The notes under the pieces: model-generated
Told to the model about the DNA's origin: nothing
Database searches by the model: none
Seen by the model: only the letters and a program-made list of their open reading frames with translations
Translations under genes and position numbers: made by a program
Source: Altimarinus sp964500515
GTDB lineage: Bacteria; Patescibacteriota; Gracilibacteria; BD1-5; UBA6164
NCBI GenBank assembly: GCA_964500515.1
Contig: CAZCNE010000006.1
Span: forward strand, 1 to 63,400
Reading direction: 5' to 3'
DNA: 63,400 nt
Shown: positions 31,470 through 43,920 of the stretch, one piece after another
Layout of the letters: each line of letters opens with the position of its first letter
How positions within the stretch are numbered: position 1 is the stretch's first letter

Positions 31470-34400
31470 CTATTTTTTAAACTCAGTGTTTCATAATAAT
31501 TCAATTGCACTTTTTTTAGAATCTTGTCTAACTTGTGATAAATTTTTTCCTCATTTATCATTTAATATGTTTTCAACAAAAATATCTAAAATTTCTTGAC
31601 TTTTAGGATGATTTCATGCAACATCATCTTTACTTAAATTTGCTTCTACAAAATAATCAAGATTTACTCACCGTTTTTCATTAAAAAATTTAAGTACACC
31701 AACTCACTTAAATAAATTTTTAGAAAGTTCTGTATTAACTACGGAAATTCATAAAACTCAAGCAAATATGTTTTTTAAACAATGTTTTAACCGAATTTTT
31801 TGATCATTTGGATTTTTATAAGGTCTAGCTTTTATTGCTTCAATCTCTTTTTGAATTTCAGAAACCATTTCATTTGCTGATTTTGGCATTTTAAATCCAC
31901 CATCATCTAAATCAAATACAGCTTTTATGATTCTAGGAGATAAAGAAAAAGTTCATTTCCCAGCAAAAGCATCACTTAAATAATCATCTTTTTTACTTAG
32001 TTTTACCAAATATGCTGACTGATTAGCATAAAATTGTTTTAGTGTTTCATTTCAAGGTTTGTCTTTTTCTGTAAGAAGTATACTTGATAATTCTCAATCT
32101 TCTGAAGAATCTCAATCAGCACTCATATACATTACTTTTGTAAGAATATGTCAAAAAGTTTTTCAATTTTTTCATTTTTTAGTAAAAAATTTTAAACATT
32201 TTTCTCTTCTTTGATTTTCACCTAATCTTCATAATATCAAGTCATTATATAATTCTTCTGCTTCAGATCATATTCATTTATAATTATCAGACTTTTTTTC
32301 TATTTCATGAGCCAATATTCTTATAGTTTTTATGGCTAAATTTATATCTTTTGGATAAGACATAAATCTCGCTAAAGGAATAATTCTTCATTCATCAACA
32401 ATATTTTTTATTTCATTTGATAATTTATCAGGAAGAGTCAATGCAATTCAGCTATAAACCATAATTAGTGGAATAAGATTCATGTCTTCCATAGAACTTC
32501 ATCTATCAACCAATTTTGAAAGCCATCATATAGCATTTGCAGGTGATCAAGATTTCAATTCACCTAATCAAGCCTCCAATTGATCACTTGGATTTCTTGT
32601 TTCTCATCATTTTTTTTGTCATTCTTTGATTTCATCTTCAATTCATTGTTGTTTCTTTTTTTCTACATCCTTATGAAATCTTGATCTTCTTTTTATTCAT
32701 TCATAACCTCAAGCCTTACATTGTTTTTTCATCAGTATCCATACAAGTTCCTCTTCAGTAAAATTTCTTGTATTTCAGTCACTATTAGGTTTTTCACAAT
32801 CTGCTTTAACTTCTTTATACAAAGGATGGTCCTCTACTTTTCACCGGTATCAAGACAAAGCTTTAAACCATAAAAATTCTCATTTCCTACTATATAATGG
32901 AGCTTTAGGATCTCATTCATAATTTTTGTTATATAAATTACCATATTTTTCCAACATAAATACTAAAGCAGCTTCTTTTTTATATTCTTCTGTATTTTTA
33001 TATGTAATCCGGTTATAAATTAAGGCTATTGCATCAGGAGTATCTATATTTTTAAGTCTAGAAACAGCTCCTTCCATAGATTTAGCTTGAGTTTCTTCAA
33101 CTCTTGATAATAATTGTGTTTTAATTTCAAGAGATGGAATCAGTTTTCACCAAGTAGCTAAAGCTATTCTTGCAGAATGTTCTTCATTTCAAGTTTTTAG
33201 GTGTTCTTTTAACTGTGTAAATAACATTTTTAATCATCAAAGTATTTCATGAACAGATTTGTTTCATAAAAACCGATTATAAAAACTCCATTTTCACTTT
33301 TCTCATTCTTTAACTCAAGACGTTTCTTTTACTTTTTCCAAAGTTTCTGGCTTTAAATTTTTTGTTCTTATATAATTCTCTAAAAAAGCTACACTTACAA
33401 GCTCTTTTGGTCATAAATTATATGTTGTATCTTTAACTTTTTCGCTTTTATTTCATTTTTTTATTTTTCTTTCTTTATCTTCTATAATTCATTCTTGAAT
33501 TTCTACCATAGAACTTGCTCAAGTTCAGAATATTTTTCATAATTTCAAAACTTTATTATTTTCTCATTTTTCATTATTTTGTACCAAAAACTCATAATTT
33601 GCGGTATTTGATGTATCTTTACTAATTATTTTTCAATCTTTAAATTCAAATTTTGACCAAAAATTTCCTAAATTTCATTCTGTTCAAAATAATTCTCACA
33701 ATTTTTTTAAATCTTGAGTATTAGAAAATCTTTTTAAATTTGGAGATTTTTCTTTTATAAGTCAAAGTAATTGTTCAAAACTGGCAAAAAATACTTCTCA
33801 AGTAGCATCCATCATTTGAATCATCTTTTTTGATTGATCAATATTAACAATAGTAAATACATAATTTTCAGGATTTTCCAAAGATGAATCATCTAATTTA
33901 AAACTTGTTCAAATTCATATCTTGAACTCTTTTCAAGAAGGATCAAGTTCATCTATTTGATTTTTAAGTATAAAAAGCATTAGTTCATCTTTAATCAAAT
34001 CATCATCTAAGGAATCTATATTTTGAAATTTTTCTTTTGAAGTAAGCAATTTTTGATAATTTGGATCTTTTTCTAATTCTTTTATTTCTTCTTCAGATTT
34101 TCAGATTTTCATTTTATTTATTTCTTCATCAAGATATCTAAGATAATCTTCTTTATCTCATAGAGTTGGATCATTTATATCACTTATTGTTTGTTTTATT
34201 TTTCAAGTTTTGATTTGATCTTTTATATCATCTTTGGAAAATATTTCTATATTTTTAAGATTTTTAGATTTTATAGCTTCAAATAAAGAAATATATTTTG
34301 AATTTGTAGATTGTAAAGTGTTTGAATTATTATAATTTCAATTCAGTGATCTATCTATAAAACCAAAACTTCAATCCTCTCAAAAATTTATCATTTCATA

Positions 34401-35648
34401 AAAATCCACATAATTCTTGTTTTCATCTTGTGAATCTGTAAAATCTATTTTTAAAACTGCTCCAGTTTTTATTTTTTCGAGCATTTCAACTCATCAATTT
34501 ATTTTTCCTGATAATTCTTGATCTTCTCTTATTTTGTTTTTTAAAATATCTATTGTTAGTATCTCTTTAACAAGATCTTCTTTAACTCACTCCTTAAATT
34601 CATTAAAAGATTTAACCATTCTATCTTTTAAAGTTTCACTTTTTTCAAGATTTAAAAGTCATGATTCAGCATAATCTTGACTTGAAACATATATATCTCA
34701 AACTTGAACATATTCTATTAAATTCAATAATTCTCTGTCATTATCTGAAATTGAAGCTCATCATCTTTTTTTTGATAAAAAATCTTTTAATTCATTTTTC
34801 TTTTTATTTTGTGCTTCAGATTCCGAAATCAAAGATAAATCTATCAATTCTTGTAAAGAAATTGATGGAAGATATACTTTTATAAAAGCCTTTTTTTGTT
34901 CATTTGAAAAAATTTGATAATCAAAAAGAGTAGAAATATCTATCGAATTTAAATCATCTCATGATTTTATTTTGCTTATAATTTGATTAAGTTCAGATAA
35001 TGCTGAATTTTCATCTCATAGTTCAGAATTTTTTCTTAATTTTTCTTTTAGCTTTTGTCTAAATTCTTCACTTGAAGAAAATGTTATATTTTCAAAAACT
35101 TTTTTTATTTCTTGAAAATTATCTTTTCTATTTTTAGTAGTTTTTGTAACTGAATTTATAAATTTTTGAAATTCTTCTGTTTTTAATTGTAAGTCTAATA
35201 ATTTATCATAGCTAAGTTTTCAAAGTTCTTTTTCTAAATTATTTTTTGAAATACTGTCTAATTCATATCTTTTTACACCAAGTTCACATACTTCATTTTT
35301 TATAGATTCATATTTATAAGAAAGTCTATTTGATTCTCTTAAAAATTCATCAAAAAATTCTTTTTTATTTTCATCACTTGCATTTGAAAGAAGTTTTTCT
35401 AAATCTCTTCATTCTAAACTACGTTTTAAATCTTCATATAGATTTTTTTCATTGTATTTTTTTTGATTTAATTTATTATAAAATTCAATATTGTTTATTT
35501 TATCTCAAGAATTATCTCAAGTTAATTTTTTTCTTGCTTGTTTTTTTGATAATTCTTTTAAATAATTTAAATCAGTACTATTATTTAAACTTTGATTTTC
35601 TTGGTTTTCTTGGTTTTGTTCACTACTATTTGATGAATTATTTACCAT
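31470..35648 (-). CDS. Giant cytoplasmic protein of unknown function (1,392 residues)
   Basis: One continuous 1,393-codon frame under table 25, stop TAG. There is no signal peptide and no membrane segment. The N-terminal 25 residues are Asn/Gln/Ser-rich and disordered (NSSEQNQENQENQSL). The body is highly charged and mostly helical with Lys/Glu stretches; a middle portion (about 570-830) looks more globular, and the C-terminal third includes a cysteine-bearing EKPNSDGNTRNFTEEELVWI region. I recognise no domain. It uses CGG five times, rare in this window. It is 82 nt downstream of the yggS-like gene and may be transcribed alone. Confidence 0.75.
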
Positions 35649-35730
35649 ATATAATTATTTAAAATATAATAGTTTATATCTACTTAATTATATATAATTT
35701 TGCAAAAAAAACAATAGGAAAAACTTATTT

Positions 35731-36363
35731 TTATTTTTTAAAAATTCACGAACCTATTCTTAAAACATCGATTTGTTTTTTAATAGCAATTTTATAATCA
35801 AGGCTTGTTCAAGCTGAAATAATTGAATTTGGTAAATGTTTATCTCTTAGGTTTAATAAAAAGTCAAATTCTTTTTCTTTTTCTTCGTTTGTAAAATCAA
35901 ATTTTCACATTCATGAAAATCATAATAATTCAATATTTTTACAATTTTTTAAAATATTTAAGAATTCTTCAATTTCATTTTCATTAATTCATGTATTTTT
36001 ATTTTCATCTATATTTATCTGAATAAATATTTTTACATCAAAATTATTTTTTTCACAAATTTCTTGAATTTTTTGAATATGTTTTATACTACAAACGCTG
36101 TGTATAAAACTTGAATATTTAACTATATTTTTTATTTCTTTTGTCTGAATATTTCATATAAAATGAGTTTTTTCTCTTGCTAAGTTTTTTTCTTTTAAAT
36201 TTCAAACTCTATTTTCTCAAAATCAAAACAAAATTTCATTGTAATATTTTTCAAAAAAATCAATAATTTCTCAAGTTTTTTCTTTATCATAATATTTTGT
36301 AACAACAAGTAATTTAGAAAAAGATTTTTTTATTTCTTCAAGTAAATCTATATTAAATTCCAT
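35731..36363 (-). CDS. YggS/PLPBP-family pyridoxal-phosphate homeostasis protein
   Basis: A 210-residue single-domain PLP-binding protein of the alanine-racemase-like TIM-barrel fold, involved in PLP and amino-acid homeostasis, without known catalytic activity. Seen: LLVVTKYYDKE with the PLP lysine near residue 24, FGFGENRVGNLKEK, THFIGNIQTKEIKNIV, GFSGMGKF and the end LRIGSGIF. Motif order matches YggS. It follows recX on the same strand after 59 nt that hold short tandem repeats. Confidence 0.92.
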
Positions 36364-36396
36364 ATTTTAAAATCTATTAATTTTAATATTTAATTT

Positions 36397-36444
36397 CTTT
36401 AATCATTTATTCACTTATTCGTTTAATCGCTTATTCGCTTAATT
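36397..36444. repeat. Six degenerate 8-bp tandem units
   Basis: Consecutive units CTTTAATC, ATTTATTC, ACTTATTC, GTTTAATC, GCTTATTC, GCTTAATT (consensus NYTTAWTY). The last units are inside the 3' end of recX (its final codons), so the repeat has extended into the reading frame. Confidence 0.75.
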
Positions 36445-36995
36445 AAATCATATCTAAATCATTTTCTTAAAAGTTTTTCTATAATTTTTTTATTTTCATA
36501 TTTTCATTTTAACTTCTCAAATTCTTTTTTTAAAATTTCTAATTCTCAATCGTCTCAAAAAATTTCTTCTAAAATATTTAAAATATTTTCCTTATCTTCT
36601 CCCCTTTCACAAAGTTTAGAAAAAATATATTTTTTACTTTTATTTTTTTCTCTGTAATTCAATATTTTTCTTCTCAAATAATCTTTATCAAGAAAAGATT
36701 TTTCTAAATCAAAGTTTTCTTGAAGTATTTTTTCATAATCTTCTTTTTTAAATCACTTTTCAAAAAGTTTTGATTTTATATATGCTAAATTTTTATTTTT
36801 TTGAATATAATATCTGATTTTTGCTTCTATAACTTGGTTTTCTATTATAAAAGAATTTAAATCATTTAAAACTTTTTTCACTAAAATCATATCATCTTTA
36901 GATTTTTTCATCAATTTTTCTTCAAGTTTTTTCTTTGAAGGATAGTACCTAAGATAATAATTTATCGCATAATTTTTTAAATATTCAAATTCCAT
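36423..36995 (-). CDS. recX: RecX-like regulatory protein
   Basis: RecX binds RecA filaments and damps recombinase activity. The 190-residue protein is built of the three-helix repeats of the family: YLKNYAINYYLRYYPSKKKLEEKLMKKS, then VLNDLNSFIIENQVIEAKIRYYIQKN, and KSKLFEKGFKKEDYEKILQE, each given here in part. Sequence divergence is normal for RecX. The last residues (KRISD) are encoded within an 8-bp tandem repeat. It starts 5 nt after the methyltransferase stop. No recA is in the window. Confidence 0.75.
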
Positions 36996-37000
36996 TGTTT

Positions 37001-37519
37001 TTATTTTTCTATTTTATATATAAAAGCTGGAGGAAAATTTTTTAATTCAAACAATAATTTAGCTTTCTTATTAAAAATTTTTTCAATTTTAGTTTTATGA
37101 GTAAAAAAATATTGATACTGTAAAAATATTCAGGAATTTTTGAGTTTATTCTTACAATTACAAATTATTGGAGAAAAAACACATTTTTCTAAACTAGCAA
37201 ATGACAATGTAGAAATAACTAAATCTAATTCTCAATCTATATAATTTTTTATAAACTCAGCACTATCTTCTATATAAATTAACCTTTTATCATCTATACA
37301 ACTTATATATTTTTTAGTATTTTTATCTATTTCAAAAGCATATAATTTAGAATTTTCAGACATTTTTTTCAAAATTTCCTTAGTAAAAACACCATCTCAA
37401 ACTCAAAGTTGAGCGATTTGCAAATCTTTTGAAAAATCCACTTCTCAAAGCATTTTTTCAACTAAAAATTTTGAACTATGTCAAATCATTCATTTTTGTC
37501 TAAAATTTTTTATTCACAT
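37001..37519 (-). CDS. Class I SAM-dependent methyltransferase (PmtA-like)
   Basis: A 172-residue Rossmann-fold methyltransferase. Motif I reads LQIAQLGVGDGVFTKEIL, followed by KLYAFEIDKNTKKYI (motif II acidic residue) and LDLVISTLSFASLEK at the motif IV position. The short length and the N-terminus (FRQKGMIGHSSKFLVEKML) fit the phospholipid N-methyltransferase/KsgA-like group (COG3963 type), so a lipid or RNA substrate is possible. It sits between a membrane protein and recX with 5- to 13-nt gaps. Confidence 0.75.
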
Positions 37520-37532
37520 AATTTTTATTAAA

Positions 37533-38738
37533 CTAAATTATTAATTTTTCTTTATAAGATTTTATCAAAGCTATAAATTTTTCTATTTCTTCAACTCTTA
37601 TTTCAAGTCTTTTTTCTTGCAAAGATAATGCGTCTTTAAATGATTTTTCTTCTGTTATATTTATTTGATTTTTTATATCTTTCATAGTTTCAACAATAAC
37701 TTCTAAATTTTTTGTTAAAAGTTTTTCAACTTCATCTATAGGATCATAAATTTGTTTTTTTATCCAAGAATTATAAACAGAAAAATCAAAAATATCATTG
37801 TATTTTGAATTTTGTAATTTTTTTCCTAAATTTAAACTATTTTTTACAGCTATTTCTGATTCTTTTGTGATTTTATCTATTCAAGAATTAATATTTAAAA
37901 GTAAAGCATCTTGCCATTCATTATTTTTAGCTTTAAGCAAATTCTTAATCAGATTATTTTTTTCATTATTTAAAATAACTGAATTTGAATCTATTTTATC
38001 AAATAAATAATTTATACTTATAACTTCATGTCATTTTATTTTTAATATAAATTTATTTATAAAATTTAAAACCAAAGTAAATAACCATAAAAAAACTGTT
38101 CAAGCAAAATAAATAATAAACATTATAAAAGCATATAAGCTATACATAAGATATCAAATAAACAAAGCTCTTGAATCTTTATTATTTTTAAGTAGTTTAG
38201 AAATTGTTTCATATCATTCAAAAATTTTTTTTCTTATTTCTTTAATTAAATCAGATTTAGTTTTTGATAAATTTGAATCTTGAAAAAGATATTCATCAAA
38301 TTCATTAGCAATTTTATCCATATCATTTGCTAAACTTGAAACATTGTTAAAACTGACAATTTTTCAATTTATAGAAATATGAGAATTTGTTAAAACCACA
38401 AAAGCATTTTTAGAAAGTATAAACGATTTCTTAAATGATGGAATTGAAAGAAATATAAGTATAAGTATTGAAATAATTCAAATAAAAGAGAAAAAAACTA
38501 TAAAAAGCAAATATAAATTAGAAAAAAATATTAATCAAATTAAAACAGCAAAAATAGCTAAAATATTTCAAATTTTGCTTATAATTGATAAAAAATCTTT
38601 TTCTATACTTGATTTTACATCATTTGTACTTATCCAATTATAAAGATAAAATCATTTTTCATCAACTTCATTTTGGATACGAGAAGGAAGAGAAAACTTT
38701 TCTTTTTTCTCTTGTTCTTCATTTATTTTTATATTCAT
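37533..38738 (-). CDS. Membrane protein encoded beside telA
   Basis: A 401-residue protein with two hydrophobic hairpins: about residues 55-98 (LAIFAVLIGLIFFSNLYLLF and the following span) and about 200-240 (YAFIMFIIYFAGTVFLWLF). The C-terminal 160 residues are a charged coiled-coil domain. No recognised family. It lies 5 nt downstream of telA, and TelA proteins often have membrane-protein partners (for example XpaC), so it may be a functional partner. TAG stop. Confidence 0.7.
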
Positions 38739-38743
38739 AAAAA

Positions 38744-39841
38744 TTAATTAGAAATTTCTTTTGCCAATTCTTCTTGTGATTTAGATGTAAGAACTTTTAC
38801 ATTATCCAATTTAGTTTTTGCTTCATCAAATAATTTATTTTCTTCTTCAGCTTGTTTTTTTACATCTGATCTATATGATTCAATTTGATCAAAATGATTT
38901 TTTAATTTAGTTACATTTTCAACAAAAACTGAAGCAGATAAAACTGGTTTAGAAGATAATTCTTCTGATTTTTTTGAAGATTCTATTGCTTTATCTGTAA
39001 GTTCTCATGACATCTTATCAATTGTTTCTCACATTACATTTATAGCTTTCATACTTGCATCAAGTGCTTTTTGCGAACTAGTTTCTATAAGTGCTGTTGA
39101 TAAAAGTGTCTTAAAAATTGGACGACTAGAATTCATAGCAAGTGATAATTTTGTTGCACTATCTAATCTCATAAGAAGTCTTTTTCTAGCCATTTCTAAG
39201 TTTCAAATCAAAACTACTAAGTTTGATAAAAAATATTCTACATTTCTCAAAAACATATCATATTTCATTTTTTCCTCTTCTGTATCTACTTCAATAGCTT
39301 TAACCTTGAATTCCTCTAATTTAGTTCATAAAAATTCTTTATAAGCTATAACTTTTCACAGATTTTCTTCAATTCAAAGCAAAAAATCTTTTTGCATATC
39401 TATAGAAGTATCCAAAGATTTTGCTGATTGATCAAAACCTGAAAAAATTGTTTGAATTTTTCATTCAACAGATTTTATATTAAAAGATGCTTCGTCCCAT
39501 TTGGCATCAAGAGATTTAGCCAAAGTACTTATCAAAGGCAAAGATTTTGCAATTTTCATCAAGGTTCAATCATTATCTATAATTTCTTTATAAACTCATT
39601 GAACTTGTTTGTTCATATCTGATAGTTCATCAGAAACATTCATAATTGGATCTTTATCAATCACTTTTGCTGTTTCTGAGATTATATTATCAAGTGGAGC
39701 TGTAATTTTTTCTCACAAATCTCTAAAATCTTTGGCTTCACTAAAAGTTTTTTCTACTTCAGCTTGATCAAGAGCACTTAATTTAGTAGCTTTTATATCG
39801 TTATCTATAACTTTTATTTCCTTAGTTTTTGCTTCTGACAT
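38744..39841 (-). CDS. telA: TelA/toxic-anion-resistance family protein
   Basis: A 365-residue helical protein of the TelA family (tellurite/toxic anion resistance, also linked to envelope stress). The signature region is clear near residues 220-320: GNLEMARKRLLMRLDSATKL, then SSRPIFKTLLSTALIETSSQ with KALDASMKAINVMGETIDKM. The N-terminal half is amphipathic helix. No membrane segment. First gene of a four-gene run (telA, membrane protein, methyltransferase, recX). Its actual role here is unknown; the family name does not prove tellurite resistance. Confidence 0.88.
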
Positions 39842-39918
39842 AATAAAAAATTTAAAAAATAATACAGACTAATAATACTTTTAATAATAAATTAATCAAA
39901 AGAATTTTTATTATTTTG

Positions 39919-39947
39919 TTGGTTTTTTTAGAAAAAAAATGTATAAT
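39919..39947 (+). promoter_or_regulatory. Promoter of htpX
   Basis: TTGGTT at 39919-39924 and a perfect TATAAT at 39942-39947, 17-nt spacer. Transcription would begin near 39954, about 22 nt before the htpX ATG. Confidence 0.6.
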
Positions 39948-39975
39948 TTAACAAAATAATTTTTAAAATAAAAAT

Positions 39976-41595
39976 ATGGGATTATGAATTATTAGCACAA
40001 TAACTATTTGAATATTTTCTTGATTTATGTTCATAATAATTTTTTTAGCAAATTATTATGCTGAACTTGATTTAAATGTATGAATTTTTATATGATTAAT
40101 TGTTTTTATAAATTTAGTTTTATGGCTAATTAGCCCATTTTTTTCAAACTTAATTTATAAATGGTTTTACAAAATAAACTGGATAAATTTAGAAGAATTA
40201 GAAAAAACTTCACCAAAAACTGTAGAAATTATCAAAAAAATATGTAATGAAAATAATATTAAAATTCCAAAACTTGGTTTAATTCCAGATGAAAATCCAA
40301 CAGCTTTTACTTATTGATCATGAAAATGGAATGCAAGAATTGTAATTTCTAATTGAATTATAAGTTTTTTAAGTGATGATGAAAGATCAGCAGTTTTTGC
40401 TCATGAACTTGGACATATAAAAAACAATGATTTTATAATTATGACTATTGCTTCAACTCTACTTCAAATTTTGTATGAATTATATTTTGTATTTACTAAT
40501 TCAAAGAGTAATTCAAATAACGATGGTAAATCGAAATTAGTAATAATATGAATAATATCATATATTTTTTATTTTATTTGACAATATGTTTTACTTTATT
40601 TATCTCGTATAAGAGAATATTATGCAGATGAAGTTTCATGAGAATATACAGATCCAAATTTACTAGCTGAAGCTCTTATAAAAATCGCATACTGAATATT
40701 GGTAACACCAACAAACAATAGACTTATAGAATCAACAAAATTTATTTGAATTGCAAATGATAAAATGGCAAAATGAATTTGAGTTCTTTACTACAATGCT
40801 TGAAAAAATGATACAAATGAATTAATTCAAAAATCATTTTTATATGATATAAAAAATCCTTGGGCAAAAATATGAGAATTTTTTTCTACTCATCCTTTAA
40901 CTTGAAATAGAATTAATAGACTTATGACTTTAACAAATACTCCAAAATATGATATAAAAGCGATAAATGAAAAGTTTCCTGTTGATAATAAAAAATTATA
41001 CACTTGATTTGGAAAAGATCTAGCAATAATTTCAAGTATTTATTTATTACCAATTATTTTAGTTATTTTATCAATAATAATATGATTAAATAATGCATTT
41101 TGATATATTTTAATAATTCCAAGTATCCTTATATGATTTTGATTTTCTCTTATTATAAATACTTTATGGGCATATTCAAACGAAAATAAAGTAAAAACAA
41201 ATGTTTTAGAACTCATGTCAGATGTTTATGCATCTCCAGTTAAGTGAAAAAATATAGAATTAAACTGAATAATTATTTGAAAGTGAGAACCTTGATATGT
41301 GTTTTCAGAAGACTTTATGTTAAAAGATGAAACATGACTTATGACACTTGATTTTCAAAGTAAAATTCCAATTATTTGAAACTTAATATTTAGCTTAACA
41401 AAAGTAAATGAATTTATATGAAAACAAGTAATATCGTCTTGATGGTTTTTTAGATGAGTTTGAAATTATACAGTAATAGATAAAATGAAAACATTGGATT
41501 GAAACCAAGAAATAAAATGAGGAATGAAATTTTGGTGATTAGCTTGATGAATAATTTCTATTATAATATGAATAATAATTTTATTCGTGAACTAA
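39976..41595 (+). CDS. htpX: HtpX-like M48 membrane metallopeptidase with C-terminal extension
   Basis: A zinc endopeptidase of the inner membrane for quality control of membrane proteins. Of 539 residues, the first 290 or so match HtpX: two N-terminal membrane segments, FAHELGHIKNNDF with zinc ligands His143/His147 and Glu144, two further spans, EYYADEVSGEY with the third ligand Glu, and a conserved STHPLTGNRINRL. Usual HtpX is near 290 residues; here about 200 more follow, with two membrane segments and a beta-rich domain (FSEDFMLKDETGLMTLDFQS) that resembles an OB-like or E3-ligase-GIDE-type module. The fusion is worth noting. It is divergent from telA. Confidence 0.9.
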
Positions 41596-41602
41596 ATAAA
41601 AA

Positions 41603-43651
41603 CTAAAAATCTACATCTTTTATACTTGCAACTCTAACTCACAAATCTTTAGCTTTTTTTAGCTTACTTCAAGGATTTTCTCAAACTAGTAAAAAATCTA
41701 GATTTTTTGATACACTTGATATAAATTTTGCTCAATTTTTTTCCAACTTTTCAATTATTTCATCTCTTGTAATTCAAGAAAAACTTCAAGTTATACAAAA
41801 TTTTTGTCCACTATACTTTCAATTTTTTTCTTTTTTATCAAGAAAATCAATATAGACAATGTTAAGTATTTTTCATAAAAATTGTCTATTATCTGAATTG
41901 TTAAAATAACCATAAATTGACTTTGCAGTTTCAGTTCATATATCTTCTAAGTTTTCTAATTCTTCAATTGAATATTTAAAATCAAGTAAATCTTCTTTTT
42001 TTTCAAAAATTGATGCCAAAGTTTTTGCAGTTTTTTTACCAACTCAATTAATTCAAAGAGCTGTTAAAAAAGAAACTATATCTTGATTTTTTGCTTTTTC
42101 TATTGATTCTAATATATTTGAAACTGATTTTTCTTTATATCAATCCAATTTTATCAATTCATTTTTTTTATTTTTCAAGAAAAAAATTGAAATTAAATCA
42201 TCTATAAATCATAATTCTAAAAACAATTTTATCTGTTTTTCTCAAAGTCAAGGTATATTTAAAGTATTTTTCCCTACTGCATAAATAAGATATCATTCAA
42301 TTTGAGCTTTGCAAGAATTTGTGTTGGGACAATAATATCTAATTTTTTCATCATCTTTTTCAAGTTTTGTAAAACAAATTGGGCAATTTTGTGGAATTTC
42401 TATTTTTATTTCTTTTCAAGTTCTTGCTTCAGTAATTGGTCAAATTATATCTGGAATTACTTCTCATGCTCTTTTTAACCAAACATAGTCTCAAATCATT
42501 ATTCATTTTTTATTTAATTCATCATAATTGTGAAGATTTGCCCTTTTTACAATTGCTCAAGAAACATTTACAGCTTCCAAGTTTGCAACAGGAGTTATTG
42601 TTCATGTTCTTCATACGCTATGATATATACTGATAAGTTTTGTTCTTACAATTTCAGCTGGAAATTTATAAGCAATCGCATATCTTGGATGATGCTGAGT
42701 AAATCAAATTTTGTTCCATAAACTTATATCATTTACTTTTATTACAAGTCAATCAATATCAAAATCGATAGAATTTTTTATATCTCAAAAATTATCTATT
42801 ATTTTTATAATTTCATCAATTCAATTACAAACTTTTAAATAATTTCAAGTTTCAAATCATAATTTTTCTAAATAATTTATAAGATAAGAATAAGTTTTAT
42901 CTGCAAAATCCAAAAAATTTGATAAATCATAAGCAAAAAATTTCAAATTTCTTTCCTTTGTAATACTTGTATCAATAGTTCTAAGACTTCAACTCGCTGC
43001 ATTTCTAGGATTTGAAAAAATCTTTCATCAAGTTTCTAAAGCTTCTTTATTTATTTTTTCAAAACTTGAATTTGGTAAAATAACTTCTCATCTAACTTCA
43101 AATTTATCTTTATAATCTATATTTTTAGGAATATTTGAAATTTGCATAACATTTTCAGTTACATCTTCTCACTCTATTCAGTTTCATCTAGTTATTGCTT
43201 GAACAAATTTTCCATTCTTGTAAATAAGTTCTATTCAAGCTCAATCAAATTTAAATTGAAGAGCATATTCTAGATTTGAGTTTTCTATTTTTAAGTTTCA
43301 ATTCTTCTTTACTCTAGTATCGAAATCTCTTAATTCTCATTCATTATAAGTATTATCCAAACTAATCATTGGACGAGAATGTTTTACTTTTAAAAAGCTT
43401 GATTCTTTTATCGTAGATCAAACTTCTTTTGTTTTTTTATTTAAAATTCAATATTTTTTTTCCAAAAATTCTAGTTTTTTAAATAATTCATCATATTCAA
43501 AATCACTTATTATAGGATTTTCTTCATTATAATATAAATTGTTATGCTCTTTAATTATTTTTTGCAAATCTTTTAACTCAAAAACAAGTATTTCATCTTT
43601 ATTTTTTTGTAAAAAATAGTTTGATTTTTCAAGCAAAACTTTTGTATTCAT
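41603..43651 (-). CDS. ligA: NAD-dependent DNA ligase
   Basis: LigA seals nicks in replication and repair. The 682-residue protein has the complete family layout: Ia domain (LYYNEENPIISDFEYDELF), the adenylation lysine in LQFKFDGAGIEL (FKFDG replaces the usual KVDG/KIDG), SNPRNAASGSLR, DIDGLVIKVND, the OB-fold VGRTGTITPVANLEAV, the zinc finger CPICFTKLEKDDEK...YYCPNTNSCKAQ, helix-hairpin-helix repeats and a C-terminal BRCT domain (FCITGSFSGITRDE...). TAG stop. It is a single gene facing htpX. Confidence 0.96.
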
Positions 43652-43908
43652 TTAAATTTTCTAATCTAATAAATATTAATTTAAATTCTATACAATTTAT
43701 ATATTTTTTCAATATAAAATCTATGTTTTATAAATGTAAAAATACTAATTTATTGTTTATATTTTTTATACAATATATGATTTTTTTATATAAATTAATT
43801 AAATTTTTTCTTTTTTTTAATCTTAACATCAAGTTTTTTCTATAAAAAAGTTATTTTTTTTATTTTTATTTTTTGCTTTATTTAAGCTAAAAATTAAACT
43901 TAATTAAT
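43652..43908. other. Very AT-rich non-coding gap
   Basis: Nothing coding is visible. GC is lower than in the neighbouring RNA locus. Homopolymer A and T runs dominate. Confidence 0.6.
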
Positions 43909-43914
43909 TATAAT
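43909..43914 (+). promoter_or_regulatory. -10 element of the RNA locus
   Basis: A perfect TATAAT. The -35 position has no good match. Predicted start near 43921, just before the first structured element. Confidence 0.4.
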
Positions 43915-43920
43915 TAATAC

